34,250 nt of DNA from Alphaproteobacteria bacterium (GCA_002401695.1 NVTV01000010.1:1-34250), one strand, 5' to 3'; numbered from the stretch's first letter, positions 23,257-32,465 are shown. Notes: generated by a model from the letters alone, not told the origin. Numbers and translations: made by a program.

Positions 23257-26200
23257 ATGGAAACTAGTTTATCCGTCAAAATTGATGGCCGCAGGGCTGT
23301 GTCGCAAGCTAACAAGATAAACAGCAGTCTTGGAAAAATGGAGAAGAGTGGTAATAGAGCCGCTAAATCCACCGTCAACCTACAACGAAAACTAGGGCTG
23401 CTAACAGGCACTCTTGCGGGTGTTGTTGCAGCACTGGGTGTGCGGCAATTAGTACAGTATGCCGATACCTGGACGGAGGTAGGCACTCGCCTGCGGCTGG
23501 TAACTGACAGCACAGCAGAATTGACGGAGGTTCAGGAAAAACTGTTTGCCGTGTCTCAGGACACACGGTCTAACTTTGAAGCCAACGCTATTCTTTATTC
23601 GAGAATGGCTTTGGCAACGGAAGCGCTGGGAATATCTCAAAGTGATTTAATTAAAGTCACAAAGACATTAAACCAGCAAATTCTTTTAGGTGGGTCGAAC
23701 GCAGCAGAGGCCAAAGCGGGTCTTATTCAGCTGTCCCAGGGCTTGGCGGCAAACCGGTTGCAGGGCGATGAATTACGGTCTGTCATGGAAAACCTACTGG
23801 GGGTTTCTGGTGGGCTGATAGAGGGGTTTAAGAAATTAAGAGAGAAGGGTCAGATTGATTTTGATGTGACCCGTGAAAACATCCGAGACTTGGCGGCTGA
23901 CGGCGTATTGTCTGCTGATCTCTTGCTAAAAGCGCTGCTAGAAGTAGCAGACAGCACAGATCAAGCCTTTGGTAAGGTTGCGTTGACTGTGGGTCAGTCC
24001 GTGGCAGTGCTAGACAACTCTATAGGCCGGTTAATTGGCTTAAGTGACAGTGTGGGAGGCTTGTCTGGCTCTTTGGCTTCGAGTATTCAGAGCTTTTCGC
24101 AGACTATTGATAAGTTCACCACAGAAGAGATTGAAGAGGGATTAGACTCTATAGCCATTGCGGCGAAACTAGCGGCTGTTGTAATTGCAGGAAGGCTGGG
24201 TGGCGCGCTTCTCGGTAGTGTTTTTCAAATCGCGGCGATGGGCCTGGCTTCAACTAAGACCGCCATTCAAATGAATGCAATGGGCACAGTTATTGGCCGC
24301 ACCACTCTGGCCACGCGGGCGGCAACAGTATCGGTGGCAGGGTTAAGTGGCGCAATGGCATTTCTTGGCGGCCCAGTAGGTCTGATCATCACGGCGGCGG
24401 CGGCGTTAGCATTGTTTGCCTTCCAGGCTGATGAGGCGGTCGAGCCGTCTAAGTTGCTTGCCTTGTCTGCTGATGACTTAACAGAAAGTCTCAGCAAGCT
24501 TTCAGAAGCCAAGCTAAAACTTAACATCCAGACGCTGGAGGGTGATGTTGCAACTCTCCGGGGGGCAAGGGACGAGCTGAATGAGCTGGTCAATGCTGGC
24601 CGTAAATTCGGGAAGAAAGGCGGCTTTACTGGCGAGTTTCATATCAGCCTTACCAGCGAAGAAGCGATTAGAGAGGTGGTTGCGTTAGAGGATGCCGAAA
24701 CTGACCTGGCTAAAGCAGAGAAAACCCTCCTCGAAGTTAGAGAGAAGCTTAAAAACTTTGGCAAAAGTCCTGCTGCGGGCATAAAACCAGAAACAATTAA
24801 AGCTGCATCGAAAGCCTTCACCACGCTACAAACGCAAATAAAGCAGCAGATATTTTTGCTAGGGAAAACAGGTCTGGCCTCTAAGGTCTTATATGAATCT
24901 GCGGTTAAAGTTATTTCGAAAAAGCTGTTACCAGCAGAAGCAAAACAACTGATTGCATTAGCAAAAGAATTTGACGCTAAAAATGACCTTATCTCTAAAA
25001 ACAAAGAGCTGGCTACGCAAGAAAAAGACCGTGCCGACGCTTTAATTGAGAAACAACAAGAAATACTCAGTGAAGCTGACGGTATTGTCGAAAACTTGCA
25101 GCGCCAGCTGGCTCTATACGGCACCACGGGCTCAGCGGCTGGAGTTGCCTACGATAACGCCAAGGTAAGTCTAGAGGGGCTAACAGAGGCGCAGAAAGCC
25201 TCAGCTAAAGCCAGTCAAGCAACGGCCCTGGGTCTTGCTAAGCAGTTAGATTCAGCACAAGGAAAAGAATCTCTTAAAGCGCTAGAAGACGAACTTCGTA
25301 CGCAAGAAGAATCTCTAGTTGCATCACAAAAACGCCGTGTTGAAATCATTATTCATAATACGGCAGAGGGTAGCCAAAAAAGGGCTGACCTCCTTCTTAA
25401 AGCTGAGCAAAAACTAGCTGAAGACTTAAATGGGCTTGACCCCTTTTCACAGTTTGCCGAGCAAGCCGCTAGCAATATACAAGACACCTTTGCTGAGTTC
25501 CTGTTCGACCCGTTTGCAAATGGCTTGGAGGGAATGGTTGACGGCTTTCTTAAGGCTAACCAGAGGATGGTTGCTGAAGTCGCGTCAGCTCAATTACTTG
25601 GCCCTGACGGGTTAAACCTTGAAGGAGTCATTAAGTCTGGGTTTGGTTCTGGAGCAAAAGACAAAGCGGCAAGTATTACCGCTGACGCTGTGGAGGGAAC
25701 GGCGGAGTCGGCGCTGCTTACTGCATCTGCTACCGCGTTAACGGGTTCGGCTACAGCTCTGACAGGCTCGGCTACCGCAGTGACTACAGCTTCTACGGCA
25801 TCTTCAACGGCGATAACTACAGCATCTACCACTTCTGTCACAGCTATATCCACCGCAGCTACAACATCAGCAGCGACAATCGTGGGGTCTATTACGTCGG
25901 CTTCTGCTTCCTTAGTTGCGGCGGCAACAGCTCTTTCGGCGGCGGCGGCAGCTATGACGGCGGGTTCTGCTAGCTCTGGTGCTTCGGGCCTTTTGGGAGC
26001 CTCTAGTCTTTTTGGTGGAGGTAAAGCCAGCGGCGGCAACGTATTCCCAAATCGGATGAACGAGGTCGGAGAATTCAATAAACCTGAATTACTGACCCAG
26101 GGCGGTCGGTCATACCTCATTCCTGGAAACAAGGGAAAGGTTCAGCCTGTGGGGCAGTCAGGAAGTAACACCACCAACAATATCTATTTCACTGCTGGCC

Positions 26201-26286
26201 CAGATAAGCGAGAAAATAGTCGGGCCATTGGCCAGATTAAGCGAGAGCTTGCAGGCGGCGTAAGTAAAGCGGCTAGGTACACATAA
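23257..26286 (+). CDS. Tail tape measure protein
   Basis: This 1009-residue protein is the longest gene after the tail-tip protein. It begins METSLSVKIDGRRAVSQANKI and then has coiled coil, with hydrophobic segments near residues 48-62 and 300-390. A long helical middle is followed by an Ala/Ser/Thr-rich stretch with ATALTGS-type near-repeats (about 820-930). It ends with a GGNVFPNRMNEVGEFNKPELL and RSYLIPGNKGKVQPVG tail that recurs in gpH-like tape measures. It sets tail length and enters the host on infection. No peptidase motif is visible. Confidence 0.92.
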   Translation: METSLSVKIDGRRAVSQANKINSSLGKMEKSGNRAAKSTVNLQRKLGLLTGTLAGVVAALGVRQLVQYADTWTEVGTRLRLVTDSTAELTEVQEKLFAVSQDTRSNFEANAILYSRMALATEALGISQSDLIKVTKTLNQQILLGGSNAAEAKAGLIQLSQGLAANRLQGDELRSVMENLLGVSGGLIEGFKKLREKGQIDFDVTRENIRDLAADGVLSADLLLKALLEVADSTDQAFGKVALTVGQSVAVLDNSIGRLIGLSDSVGGLSGSLASSIQSFSQTIDKFTTEEIEEGLDSIAIAAKLAAVVIAGRLGGALLGSVFQIAAMGLASTKTAIQMNAMGTVIGRTTLATRAATVSVAGLSGAMAFLGGPVGLIITAAAALALFAFQADEAVEPSKLLALSADDLTESLSKLSEAKLKLNIQTLEGDVATLRGARDELNELVNAGRKFGKKGGFTGEFHISLTSEEAIREVVALEDAETDLAKAEKTLLEVREKLKNFGKSPAAGIKPETIKAASKAFTTLQTQIKQQIFLLGKTGLASKVLYESAVKVISKKLLPAEAKQLIALAKEFDAKNDLISKNKELATQEKDRADALIEKQQEILSEADGIVENLQRQLALYGTTGSAAGVAYDNAKVSLEGLTEAQKASAKASQATALGLAKQLDSAQGKESLKALEDELRTQEESLVASQKRRVEIIIHNTAEGSQKRADLLLKAEQKLAEDLNGLDPFSQFAEQAASNIQDTFAEFLFDPFANGLEGMVDGFLKANQRMVAEVASAQLLGPDGLNLEGVIKSGFGSGAKDKAASITADAVEGTAESALLTASATALTGSATALTGSATAVTTASTASSTAITTASTTSVTAISTAATTSAATIVGSITSASASLVAAATALSAAAAAMTAGSASSGASGLLGASSLFGGGKASGGNVFPNRMNEVGEFNKPELLTQGGRSYLIPGNKGKVQPVGQSGSNTTNNIYFTAGPDKRENSRAIGQIKRELAGGVSKAARYT
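25730..25965 (+). repeat. Low-complexity Ala/Ser/Thr coding tract in tape measure
   Basis: Degenerate short repeats encode ATALTGS, ATAVTTAS and related units. The reverse strand is also open here by composition, so the antisense frame is not a gene. The tract could be a flexible or length-variable part of the tape measure. Confidence 0.65.
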
Positions 26287-27188
26287 TGTTTGTAGATGAA
26301 AGAATTACAGAGCGAATCTTGTATGGGTCAAGCATGTCTGATGGGTTCCGAAACTCAAAACACAATGTTCTTTCTGGGAATGACCAGAGGGCGCTGTTAG
26401 ACCCCTATGTCCTATTTCGCAGTGACATGCTGACGTTAGATATGGATGCTGTTATCCAGCAGGACGTTGTTAAGTTTCACAGGAGGATGGGTGGAGGGTT
26501 TAAATCCTTTAGGGTTAAACACCCTCATGACTACAGCACCAACGATGGTGACGGCGTACCCACAAGTAACGATGGTCGATGCGAAGAAGACATTCCGGGC
26601 TGGTGCATTACCGCTTGGTATGACGATGATTCTATCCCCACTGCTACACGCAGGCGCGTCAAAAAGCCTAATGTTGGAACCGTGGTTGTTGGTATTCGTG
26701 ATGATTTCAATAACCCCCATCAAATCGTTGAGATAACGGATATTCCCGACCCTGATCCCGATGTCATTCGGTGGACGGTAGATAACACCACAGGGATTAT
26801 TAACTTCACGGCTAACAGCCAAAATGTAGTTACCAATATCACCCAAGCAGCACAAGCCGTTATTACGTTAGGCGCGGCTCATGGTCGCGTTGTTGGTGAC
26901 TCTTTCCATGTCTCAATCGTAGTCGGTATGACAGAAATCAATGGTTTACGTTGTACCATTCTTGCTATTGGTCTGACCACAGTGACGGTGGATATAGATA
27001 GCACATTGTTTACAGCTTATACCTCTGGAGGGGAGACCAATACTGCCCCGCAAGATAGCGAAACTATTACAGCAGGTTGTTATTTCGACATTCCTTGTGT
27101 GTTTCAAGACCCGGAAATGGAAATTGATTTTATAAACTTTCAGATTCTATCCGCTAATTTCGGTGTGATTGAAACCTACAATCCTTAA
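26286..27188 (+). CDS. DUF2460 tail/baseplate protein with inserted FCCH-like domain
   Basis: This 300-residue protein starts on the last base of the tape-measure stop. It has the DUF2460 start (FVDERITERILYGSSMSDGF) and C-terminus (YFDIPCVFQDPEMEIDF), with FKSFRVKHPHDY between. Residues ~190-255 (LGAAHGRVVGDSFHVSIVVG, GLTTVTVDIDSTLFTAY) form an inserted small beta-barrel of the type labelled ubiquitin-activating FCCH-like in many phage proteins. DUF2460 is a distal-tail/hub partner in phages and gene transfer agents. Cys residues cluster in residues 98-107. Confidence 0.85.
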   Translation: MFVDERITERILYGSSMSDGFRNSKHNVLSGNDQRALLDPYVLFRSDMLTLDMDAVIQQDVVKFHRRMGGGFKSFRVKHPHDYSTNDGDGVPTSNDGRCEEDIPGWCITAWYDDDSIPTATRRRVKKPNVGTVVVGIRDDFNNPHQIVEITDIPDPDPDVIRWTVDNTTGIINFTANSQNVVTNITQAAQAVITLGAAHGRVVGDSFHVSIVVGMTEINGLRCTILAIGLTTVTVDIDSTLFTAYTSGGETNTAPQDSETITAGCYFDIPCVFQDPEMEIDFINFQILSANFGVIETYNP

Positions 27189-27207
27189 CTAAACCTCTCC
27201 TCTACGG

Positions 27208-27229
27208 AACCCGCTACGGCGGGTTTTTT
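27208..27229 (+). terminator. Intrinsic terminator-like hairpin before DUF2163
   Basis: AACCCGC (27208-27214), UNCG-type loop TACG, GCGGGTT (27219-27225), T tract to 27229. It lies only about 8 bp before the DUF2163 start, leaving no room for a normal RBS after it. Confidence 0.82.
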
Positions 27230-27236
27230 ATTGCCT

Positions 27237-28127
27237 ATGAAAAGTGCTGTAGCAGACCCAGAAACGCCACTCTATTGTGCGCGAATCGTTGCGGTAACAG
27301 GTGAAGAATTCCATTTTGCTTGGTACCCACATAACGTAAAAATGTCCAATGGACAATTCTACCTATCTGATCCTTTTTTCCAACCCACCGATTTAGCGTC
27401 AACCTCTGATTTATCCCCCTCCGTATTTGACTCCCAAGGTTTTTTTGATGCCGCAGGTATTACCCGCGATCAACTGTTATCTGGATTGCTCGATAATTCG
27501 AAAGGCTATTACTTTAAATCCTCGTGGACTAATCCGATTGAAGACGAAGAGCCGCTAAAGAAAACGATTCTTGGTGCTGGCCAGATTGATGATGAGGTTT
27601 ACACGCTAGAGCATATGAACCTGAAAGACGCGATGTCTCAAACAGTCGGATCTACCGTGGTATCAAAATGCACATGGACGTTATTCGACGAAACGTTAGA
27701 TGGCGACATTATTGCCACTGACCGCTCTCGATGCACTGGCCCCAGAGCTGCCACAGATGGCCCCCTGCTAGCTGATTACGAAGTTACCGGAACCGTTACC
27801 CATGTTACCTCTAACGGAGTGTGGCGCGATTCTGGTAGGTCTGAAGCTGAAGGTTATTTCAACTTTGGATCGGTCAAATGGCTGACGGGATTAAACGCTG
27901 GGTTGAGGTCAACAGAGATCAAGTCTTCTCTGGCTGACGGGACTATTACCACTCATCTAGCAGCGTATTACACCGTCCAAGTGGGCGATACCTACAAAGC
28001 ATCTCCAGGTTGTGACCACCTTCGCGATGGCGACTGCTTCACCAAATTCAATAACAACATCAACTGCAATCACATGGCTGATGTCATCACCAAATCTGAG
28101 TACACCAAGCATGGCACAAACCAATAA
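27237..28127 (+). CDS. DUF2163 tail-tip/hub protein
   Basis: I choose ATG 27237 over an in-frame TTG 6 bp upstream; neither has a Shine-Dalgarno, since the T tract of a terminator abuts it. The 296-residue product has a DUF2163 N-terminal part (FHFAWYPHNVKMSNGQFYLSD) and a C-terminal domain ending SPGCDHLRDGDCFTKFNNNI, the Cys-containing signature of the DUF2163/BR0599 family. These proteins form the tail hub next to DUF2460 and NlpC/P60 genes in phages and GTAs. Translation without an SD suggests coupling or hairpin read-through. Confidence 0.85.
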   Translation: MKSAVADPETPLYCARIVAVTGEEFHFAWYPHNVKMSNGQFYLSDPFFQPTDLASTSDLSPSVFDSQGFFDAAGITRDQLLSGLLDNSKGYYFKSSWTNPIEDEEPLKKTILGAGQIDDEVYTLEHMNLKDAMSQTVGSTVVSKCTWTLFDETLDGDIIATDRSRCTGPRAATDGPLLADYEVTGTVTHVTSNGVWRDSGRSEAEGYFNFGSVKWLTGLNAGLRSTEIKSSLADGTITTHLAAYYTVQVGDTYKASPGCDHLRDGDCFTKFNNNINCNHMADVITKSEYTKHGTNQ

Positions 28128-28518
28128 AATTATTGAGCTTGCCCGCGAATGTCTGGGTACTCCTTTTGTTCACCAAGGTCGAATTTGTGGCGTTGCCATG
28201 GATTGTGCGGGGGTATTGGTTCACGTTCTCAAGGGATTAAATCTCCCCTATAACGACCAGAAAGGCTACCCATGCAGACCCTATAAAGGCTTGCTGGAAA
28301 AAGGCTTATCTGAACAGCCCCACCTTCAAGAAATACTCCTATCTGAATTATCCGCTGGTGACGTTGTGCTGTTTCGTATTGAGACCGCGCCACGTCATTT
28401 GGGCATCTACACCGGAGAAAATGTTATTCACGCGTACAAAGATACCGGACGTGTAATCGAGCAATCATTCAAGCCCTGGACTTCCCAATTGAAACACGTT
28501 TATAGGATTGTCGAATGA
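28111..28518 (+). CDS. NlpC/P60 family tail peptidase
   Basis: I choose ATG 28111 (17 bp overlap with DUF2163) because upstream in-frame codons are a shadow of that gene. The 135-residue product is a bare NlpC/P60 domain: MDCAGVL with catalytic Cys32, RHLGIYTG with His96, and VIHAY with His107. In GTA-like tail modules it cleaves peptidoglycan peptides during DNA entry and is part of the tail tip. The stop overlaps the next gene start (ATGA). Confidence 0.9.
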   Translation: MAQTNKIIELARECLGTPFVHQGRICGVAMDCAGVLVHVLKGLNLPYNDQKGYPCRPYKGLLEKGLSEQPHLQEILLSELSAGDVVLFRIETAPRHLGIYTGENVIHAYKDTGRVIEQSFKPWTSQLKHVYRIVE

Positions 28519-31500
28519 GTACGGGCCAGATAGTTGGCGGTGTTGTCGGCGGTATTGTTGGATTTGTTGCGGGCGCAGGAACTCCTGCCGGTGTAGCGCA
28601 AGGCGTAGCTTACGGGGCAGCTATAGGTGGAGCATTAGACCCGCCTCCAGGCCCGAAACTAGACGGCCCGCGCATAGATGACGACTCCGCGCAAACGTCA
28701 GAATACGGCGCACCCATTGCCCATATAAACGGCAAAATTGATGCTATAGGGAAGGTTATCTGGGTTGAAGGCGGCAAGATGAAAATCATTGCTGTGGAGA
28801 CTGATAACGAAGGGAGTAAGGGCGGCGGGGACGCTGGCACCACTGAGACTGATGAGGCTTTCTGGACGGGTACTGTTGTTCTAGCAGACCACCTAGTAGA
28901 CGGTATTGGTCGCGTATGGTTTGGCTCTAATCTTGTTTCAAATGGATTAAGTGAAGACCTTGATACAGCCATTGCTTCGGGTGAGTTATTCCCCACATTC
29001 TCTCTACAGTCAGATACAGGTTTATTAAAGTCCAGCCTTAACACTAACCCAGAAAGTGGGACGATTAGGGTTTATCCTGGCTATGATGATCAGCCCGTAG
29101 ACCCCAGATATGAAGCATCGCTGGGAGCAGGGAAAGCCTCTGCGTGGCGCGGTTATACGACTATGTTTGTCTATAATATGCCGTTAAAAGATTACGGTAA
29201 TTCGATTGCAGGAATGCCTATAAAGGTTGAGTTAATCGTTAATGGGGCGAACGAAGCACCTTTATTACTGAACAGCATAACCGTTGATCACCCAGAGCCA
29301 GATAGCAATATTAGCTATTGGGGCAATTGTGCCTATCTCAATTCATCAGAAGCCGTTATATGGTTTCCTTACAATAGCGGGGCACCAGAAAAAGCGTATA
29401 AGGTTGAGGTCTCCGCAGACGGCTATACCCGTATTGGAATATCTGTCTATTCTGCATCGGGTCGAGGTTTTGGTCAGGGCTGGTCAGATAATGATAACGG
29501 GCCTTACAGCAAGAAACCATTAGCGGCATGGCCTTTGGCTATCCTTGATGACACCAACGGGCGGTTTGTGTTTAAGAATGGCGTGGAATACGGACGCAGC
29601 GTCTTTACCGGGAAAATTTATGCCGGGCCTTATAGCCTTACCACGCCGCCAGACACCTACGCAATGGCTGTTGATGACAGTGGTAATGTCTATTTGGTGC
29701 TTTCTACCGGCATCTCCAAATATGATTCCACGCTAACGCTAATTTCTACCAAAGCTATTACCTTTTCGGAGTCTTACGCTAATAGAGACGTAGAGGCAAT
29801 GTGGGATAGCGGTACCGGCTTGCTGTGGCTTATGTTTGCCTCTGCCGAGCATTTTTATGCGGTGGACTATGACTCCAGCATCACATCCACCCTGGTTGTA
29901 TTGCCTGCAATAACCCCAGCCCCGGAGGCTAACCCAAAGTTTCATATTAACGGTGGAGTTTTAACGCGCTTCTACTACGACCACAACCCGAATTATATTG
30001 CCACATTAGAGCGTTGGCGCTTGCCTGTGGTTGATGGCAGTGGTCAATCCCTTGCGACTGTTACACGTGAACGACTAGAGCAGTCGAAGTTGATAGAGCC
30101 TGATGATATTGATGTGACGCTATTAACCGATACGGTGAAAGGGTTTAAAACGTCTGGTTATGGTTCTATTCGATCCGCTATTTCTGTTCTAACGGCTGGT
30201 TATCCTTTCGATATGATTGATGCAGGTTATCAATTAAAGTCAGTTCCCCGTGGTCAGTCGTCAGTGATGACTATTGATTACAATGATCTTGATGCGAGAC
30301 CTGATGGAGCCTCCCCCGGCGTTGCTTTGCCCAGCAAATACGAGATGGCAAAACAGTTGCCACGGAGAGTGGATCTAGGCTTTTTGGATTCTGCTCGCAA
30401 CTACGATAAAAACGTTCAGCCCTCTATTGAGCGACTAGCCTCCACTGCTGTAAATATTGAATCATTCGACCTTGCATTAGTGTTTGATGTTGATGAAGCG
30501 GCACAGAGAGCAAATTATGAAATCGATAGAAAGTCGTTGGAAAGGCGTTCCTTTGGGCCGTTCTTTTTACCGCAAACCTATCAAGCCCTTGAAGCTGCTG
30601 ATGTCATTACTATCCCCGCACCAGAAGCCACTTACGAGCTGAGATTGACCGAGGTTAACCATCTTGCAGACGGGCGCGTACAGTGTGCCGGTGTACCTAA
30701 TGACTCCACCATAAACATACAAAATGCTGTAGGTGGACAGGGCGTTCTAGGTGATACAACAATATCCTATGCAGGCCCGTCCATTATGCACTTATTGGAC
30801 ATTCCTTTAATTCGTGATGAAGATAACAAGGCTGGTTTTGCCGCTGCATTGAGTGGTAAATCTTCGGGTTGGCCTGGTGGCAATATCACGCGTTCTTTAG
30901 ACAGCGGGCAAACGTGGAAGTCTATCCAGAGTTTTAGAAGCCATGTAACAGCGGGCGTTTGTAGAGATTCACTTCCAGCCCATGATGGTTGTGTCATTGA
31001 TCGATCGAGTATATTAACTGTAGATTTATACAGCTCTGCCATGACGATTTCTTCTATTACAGAAGATCAAATGATGATAGGAAAGAACTACTTTGCCTAT
31101 GGCGTGGATGGTCGATGGGAGATAGGGCGCTTTGTTAATGCCACCCTAAATGTTGATGGTTCTTACACTCTAGATACCTTCATTCGAGGGGCCAAAGGTT
31201 CTGAGTTATATACCGATGATCATATCGACGGGGATAAATTCATCTTCTTAGCAGATGCAGACGCGGCCTTTATTGCAGCCAATGTGTCAGATATAGGCGT
31301 AGATCGTTTATATCGCGGGGTGACGACTGGAAAGAATATCGACACCGCTACAGATACCACATTCAAATATGCCGGAGTTAATTTAAAACCTCTTTCTCCA
31401 GTTCAATTGTCAGGGTCTATTGATGGCTCTAATAACTGGGATTTAACCTGGCTAAGACGCTCCAGATTGTCTTCTAGCTGGTGGGTGACTGGTGTTGCGC

Positions 31501-31712
31501 CTGTTGTGGGTGAGGATTCAGAAGCCTATGAGATCGACATTGTGAACGGGTCAACGGTGGTTAGAACATTGACTGCTACAACCGGCGCTGTGGAATATAC
31601 GTCAGCAGACCAAGTAACCGATTTTGGATCAAATCAAACAACCCTCAATTTTAGAATCTACCAACTATCGACGATTGTCGGGCGTGGATTCGTTGCAGAG
31701 ATAACCCTATGA
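28515..31712 (+). CDS. Large tail-tip/host-specificity protein
   Basis: This 1065-residue protein has a Gly/Ala-rich hydrophobic N-terminus (about 6-42, GGVVGGIVGFVAGAG-like) that may insert in membrane or pack in the tip. A head domain GAPIAHINGKIDAIGKVIW follows. The middle (about 270-500) looks propeller- or beta-like, the next part holds a Phage_tail-type domain (KSVPRGQSSVMTIDYND), and the C-terminus has a fibronectin-III-like segment. It takes the place of lambda gpJ/GTA tail-tip proteins after NlpC/P60, and likely contacts the host surface. Confidence 0.85.
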   Translation: MSTGQIVGGVVGGIVGFVAGAGTPAGVAQGVAYGAAIGGALDPPPGPKLDGPRIDDDSAQTSEYGAPIAHINGKIDAIGKVIWVEGGKMKIIAVETDNEGSKGGGDAGTTETDEAFWTGTVVLADHLVDGIGRVWFGSNLVSNGLSEDLDTAIASGELFPTFSLQSDTGLLKSSLNTNPESGTIRVYPGYDDQPVDPRYEASLGAGKASAWRGYTTMFVYNMPLKDYGNSIAGMPIKVELIVNGANEAPLLLNSITVDHPEPDSNISYWGNCAYLNSSEAVIWFPYNSGAPEKAYKVEVSADGYTRIGISVYSASGRGFGQGWSDNDNGPYSKKPLAAWPLAILDDTNGRFVFKNGVEYGRSVFTGKIYAGPYSLTTPPDTYAMAVDDSGNVYLVLSTGISKYDSTLTLISTKAITFSESYANRDVEAMWDSGTGLLWLMFASAEHFYAVDYDSSITSTLVVLPAITPAPEANPKFHINGGVLTRFYYDHNPNYIATLERWRLPVVDGSGQSLATVTRERLEQSKLIEPDDIDVTLLTDTVKGFKTSGYGSIRSAISVLTAGYPFDMIDAGYQLKSVPRGQSSVMTIDYNDLDARPDGASPGVALPSKYEMAKQLPRRVDLGFLDSARNYDKNVQPSIERLASTAVNIESFDLALVFDVDEAAQRANYEIDRKSLERRSFGPFFLPQTYQALEAADVITIPAPEATYELRLTEVNHLADGRVQCAGVPNDSTINIQNAVGGQGVLGDTTISYAGPSIMHLLDIPLIRDEDNKAGFAAALSGKSSGWPGGNITRSLDSGQTWKSIQSFRSHVTAGVCRDSLPAHDGCVIDRSSILTVDLYSSAMTISSITEDQMMIGKNYFAYGVDGRWEIGRFVNATLNVDGSYTLDTFIRGAKGSELYTDDHIDGDKFIFLADADAAFIAANVSDIGVDRLYRGVTTGKNIDTATDTTFKYAGVNLKPLSPVQLSGSIDGSNNWDLTWLRRSRLSSSWWVTGVAPVVGEDSEAYEIDIVNGSTVVRTLTATTGAVEYTSADQVTDFGSNQTTLNFRIYQLSTIVGRGFVAEITL

Positions 31713-32101
31713 CTACACCCTATTTAAACGCGACAGAGCTTTCAGCAAGCCAAGTAGACGGTTACGCAACATCTAACGAGCTTGATAGAGTAATAGAGAA
31801 AGCTATTTGTGGGCGCATCACCGTAGATTTCACCTCTGATGCAGATCGCATCCTTGACGTAGACACAGCAGCAGGGACAGAGGAATGGCGTGATAAATTT
31901 ATAACGTTTACAGATACCACCGCGCTAACAGCAGGCCGTGACGTTACCTTCCCGAGTGAAGAGGGGCCAGAGTATATTATTAAAAACTCTACAGCCCAGA
32001 CTTTAACCTTAAAAATATCAGGTCAGTCCGGGGTCACGATAGCGACAACAGTGATAGGGCGTTATTACTACGATGGAACGGATATAGTGGCTGGGCCTTA
32101 A
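31709..32101 (+). CDS. Small tail/fibre-associated protein
   Basis: This 130-residue protein begins by an ATGA overlap with the tail-tip gene. It carries ITFTDTTALTAGRDVTFP and STAQTLTLKISGQSGVTI, patterns of a common beta-rich domain in phage tail and fibre proteins, then a C-terminal GRYYYDGTDI. It ends the + strand late operon and overlaps the convergent - strand gene by 4 bp. It may be a tail-tip decoration or a fibre part. Confidence 0.7.
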   Translation: MTTPYLNATELSASQVDGYATSNELDRVIEKAICGRITVDFTSDADRILDVDTAAGTEEWRDKFITFTDTTALTAGRDVTFPSEEGPEYIIKNSTAQTLTLKISGQSGVTIATTVIGRYYYDGTDIVAGP

Positions 32102-32343
32102 TCCACCAGCATAAGGTGGTCTGGCGTTAGGAGGTATTTCCCTGGCATTACCGCATCTATTGTATCAAGCTTTTTTGCGACCTCGCTCCAACCTGAAGAC
32201 ACAGATGCCTTTATAGCTTCAGCAATGGTGTCTGCTATCAAGAAATTCAACATCTTTCTTCCTATCATCGCAGCTTCAGGAGGGTCGCTATATTCCATCG
32301 TCTCTACAAACTCCGACTCTCCATATTCAATAATGCAAATCAT
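32098..32343 (-). CDS. Small hypothetical protein, last gene of minus operon
   Basis: This 81-residue protein reads leftward and overlaps the + strand tail gene end by 4 bp. AAGGGA lies 7-8 bp before its start. It has a beta-hairpin start (MICIIEYGESEFVETM) and helices (AAMIGRKMLNFLIADTIAEAI). No family is recognised. Candidate promoter and repeats lie directly upstream, so it may have its own regulation. Confidence 0.6.
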   Translation of the reverse strand: MICIIEYGESEFVETMEYSDPPEAAMIGRKMLNFLIADTIAEAIKASVSSGWSEVAKKLDTIDAVMPGKYLLTPDHLMLVD

Positions 32344-32378
32344 GCTGTTTTCCCTTGTTCGTATATTTTAGCTATCAA

Positions 32379-32408
32379 ATTGTATTGTGTATCATCAACA
32401 ACACTCAA
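32379..32408 (-). promoter_or_regulatory. Candidate promoter for 32098-32343 gene
   Basis: On the - strand TTGAGT (32403-32408) and TACAAT (32379-32384) are separated by 18 bp. The -10 matches consensus at 5 of 6 and the -35 at 4 of 6. It lies ~36 bp before the start codon. A repeated element lies within the spacer. Confidence 0.4.
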
Positions 32409-32465
32409 GCCCCTTTGTGTATCATATATTGGGTTTCATGCGACACAAGGCCCCTTGTCTCTCAT
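32385..32465. repeat. Three operator-like direct repeats
   Basis: TTGTGTATCAT occurs at 32385-32395 and 32415-32425, and as TTGTCTCTCAT at 32455-32465. One copy sits between the candidate -35 and -10 and the others lie upstream, as expected for repressor or activator sites controlling the - strand gene. Confidence 0.6.
32442..32461. promoter_or_regulatory. Palindromic operator candidate
   Basis: ACAAGG-CC-CCTTGT (32445-32458) is a perfect 6-bp dyad with a 2-bp centre, extended by GA/TC at the outer ends after one mismatch. It has the size of a dimeric repressor site. Confidence 0.45.

Noticed and set aside
25590..26132. - strand ORF of 180 codons opposite the tape measure
   Set aside because: It mirrors the Ala/Ser/Thr low-complexity tract; the open frame comes from composition, with no RBS or plausible protein pattern.
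28012..28110. Longer N-terminus for the NlpC/P60 gene
   Set aside because: The extra 33 codons overlap DUF2163 coding sequence and look like its shadow; the peptidase domain begins at ATG 28111.
32103..32119. CCACC/GGTGG hairpin at the convergent gene ends
   Set aside because: It has 5 bp and no T tract on either strand, and it lies in the coding end of the - strand gene; not a convincing terminator.
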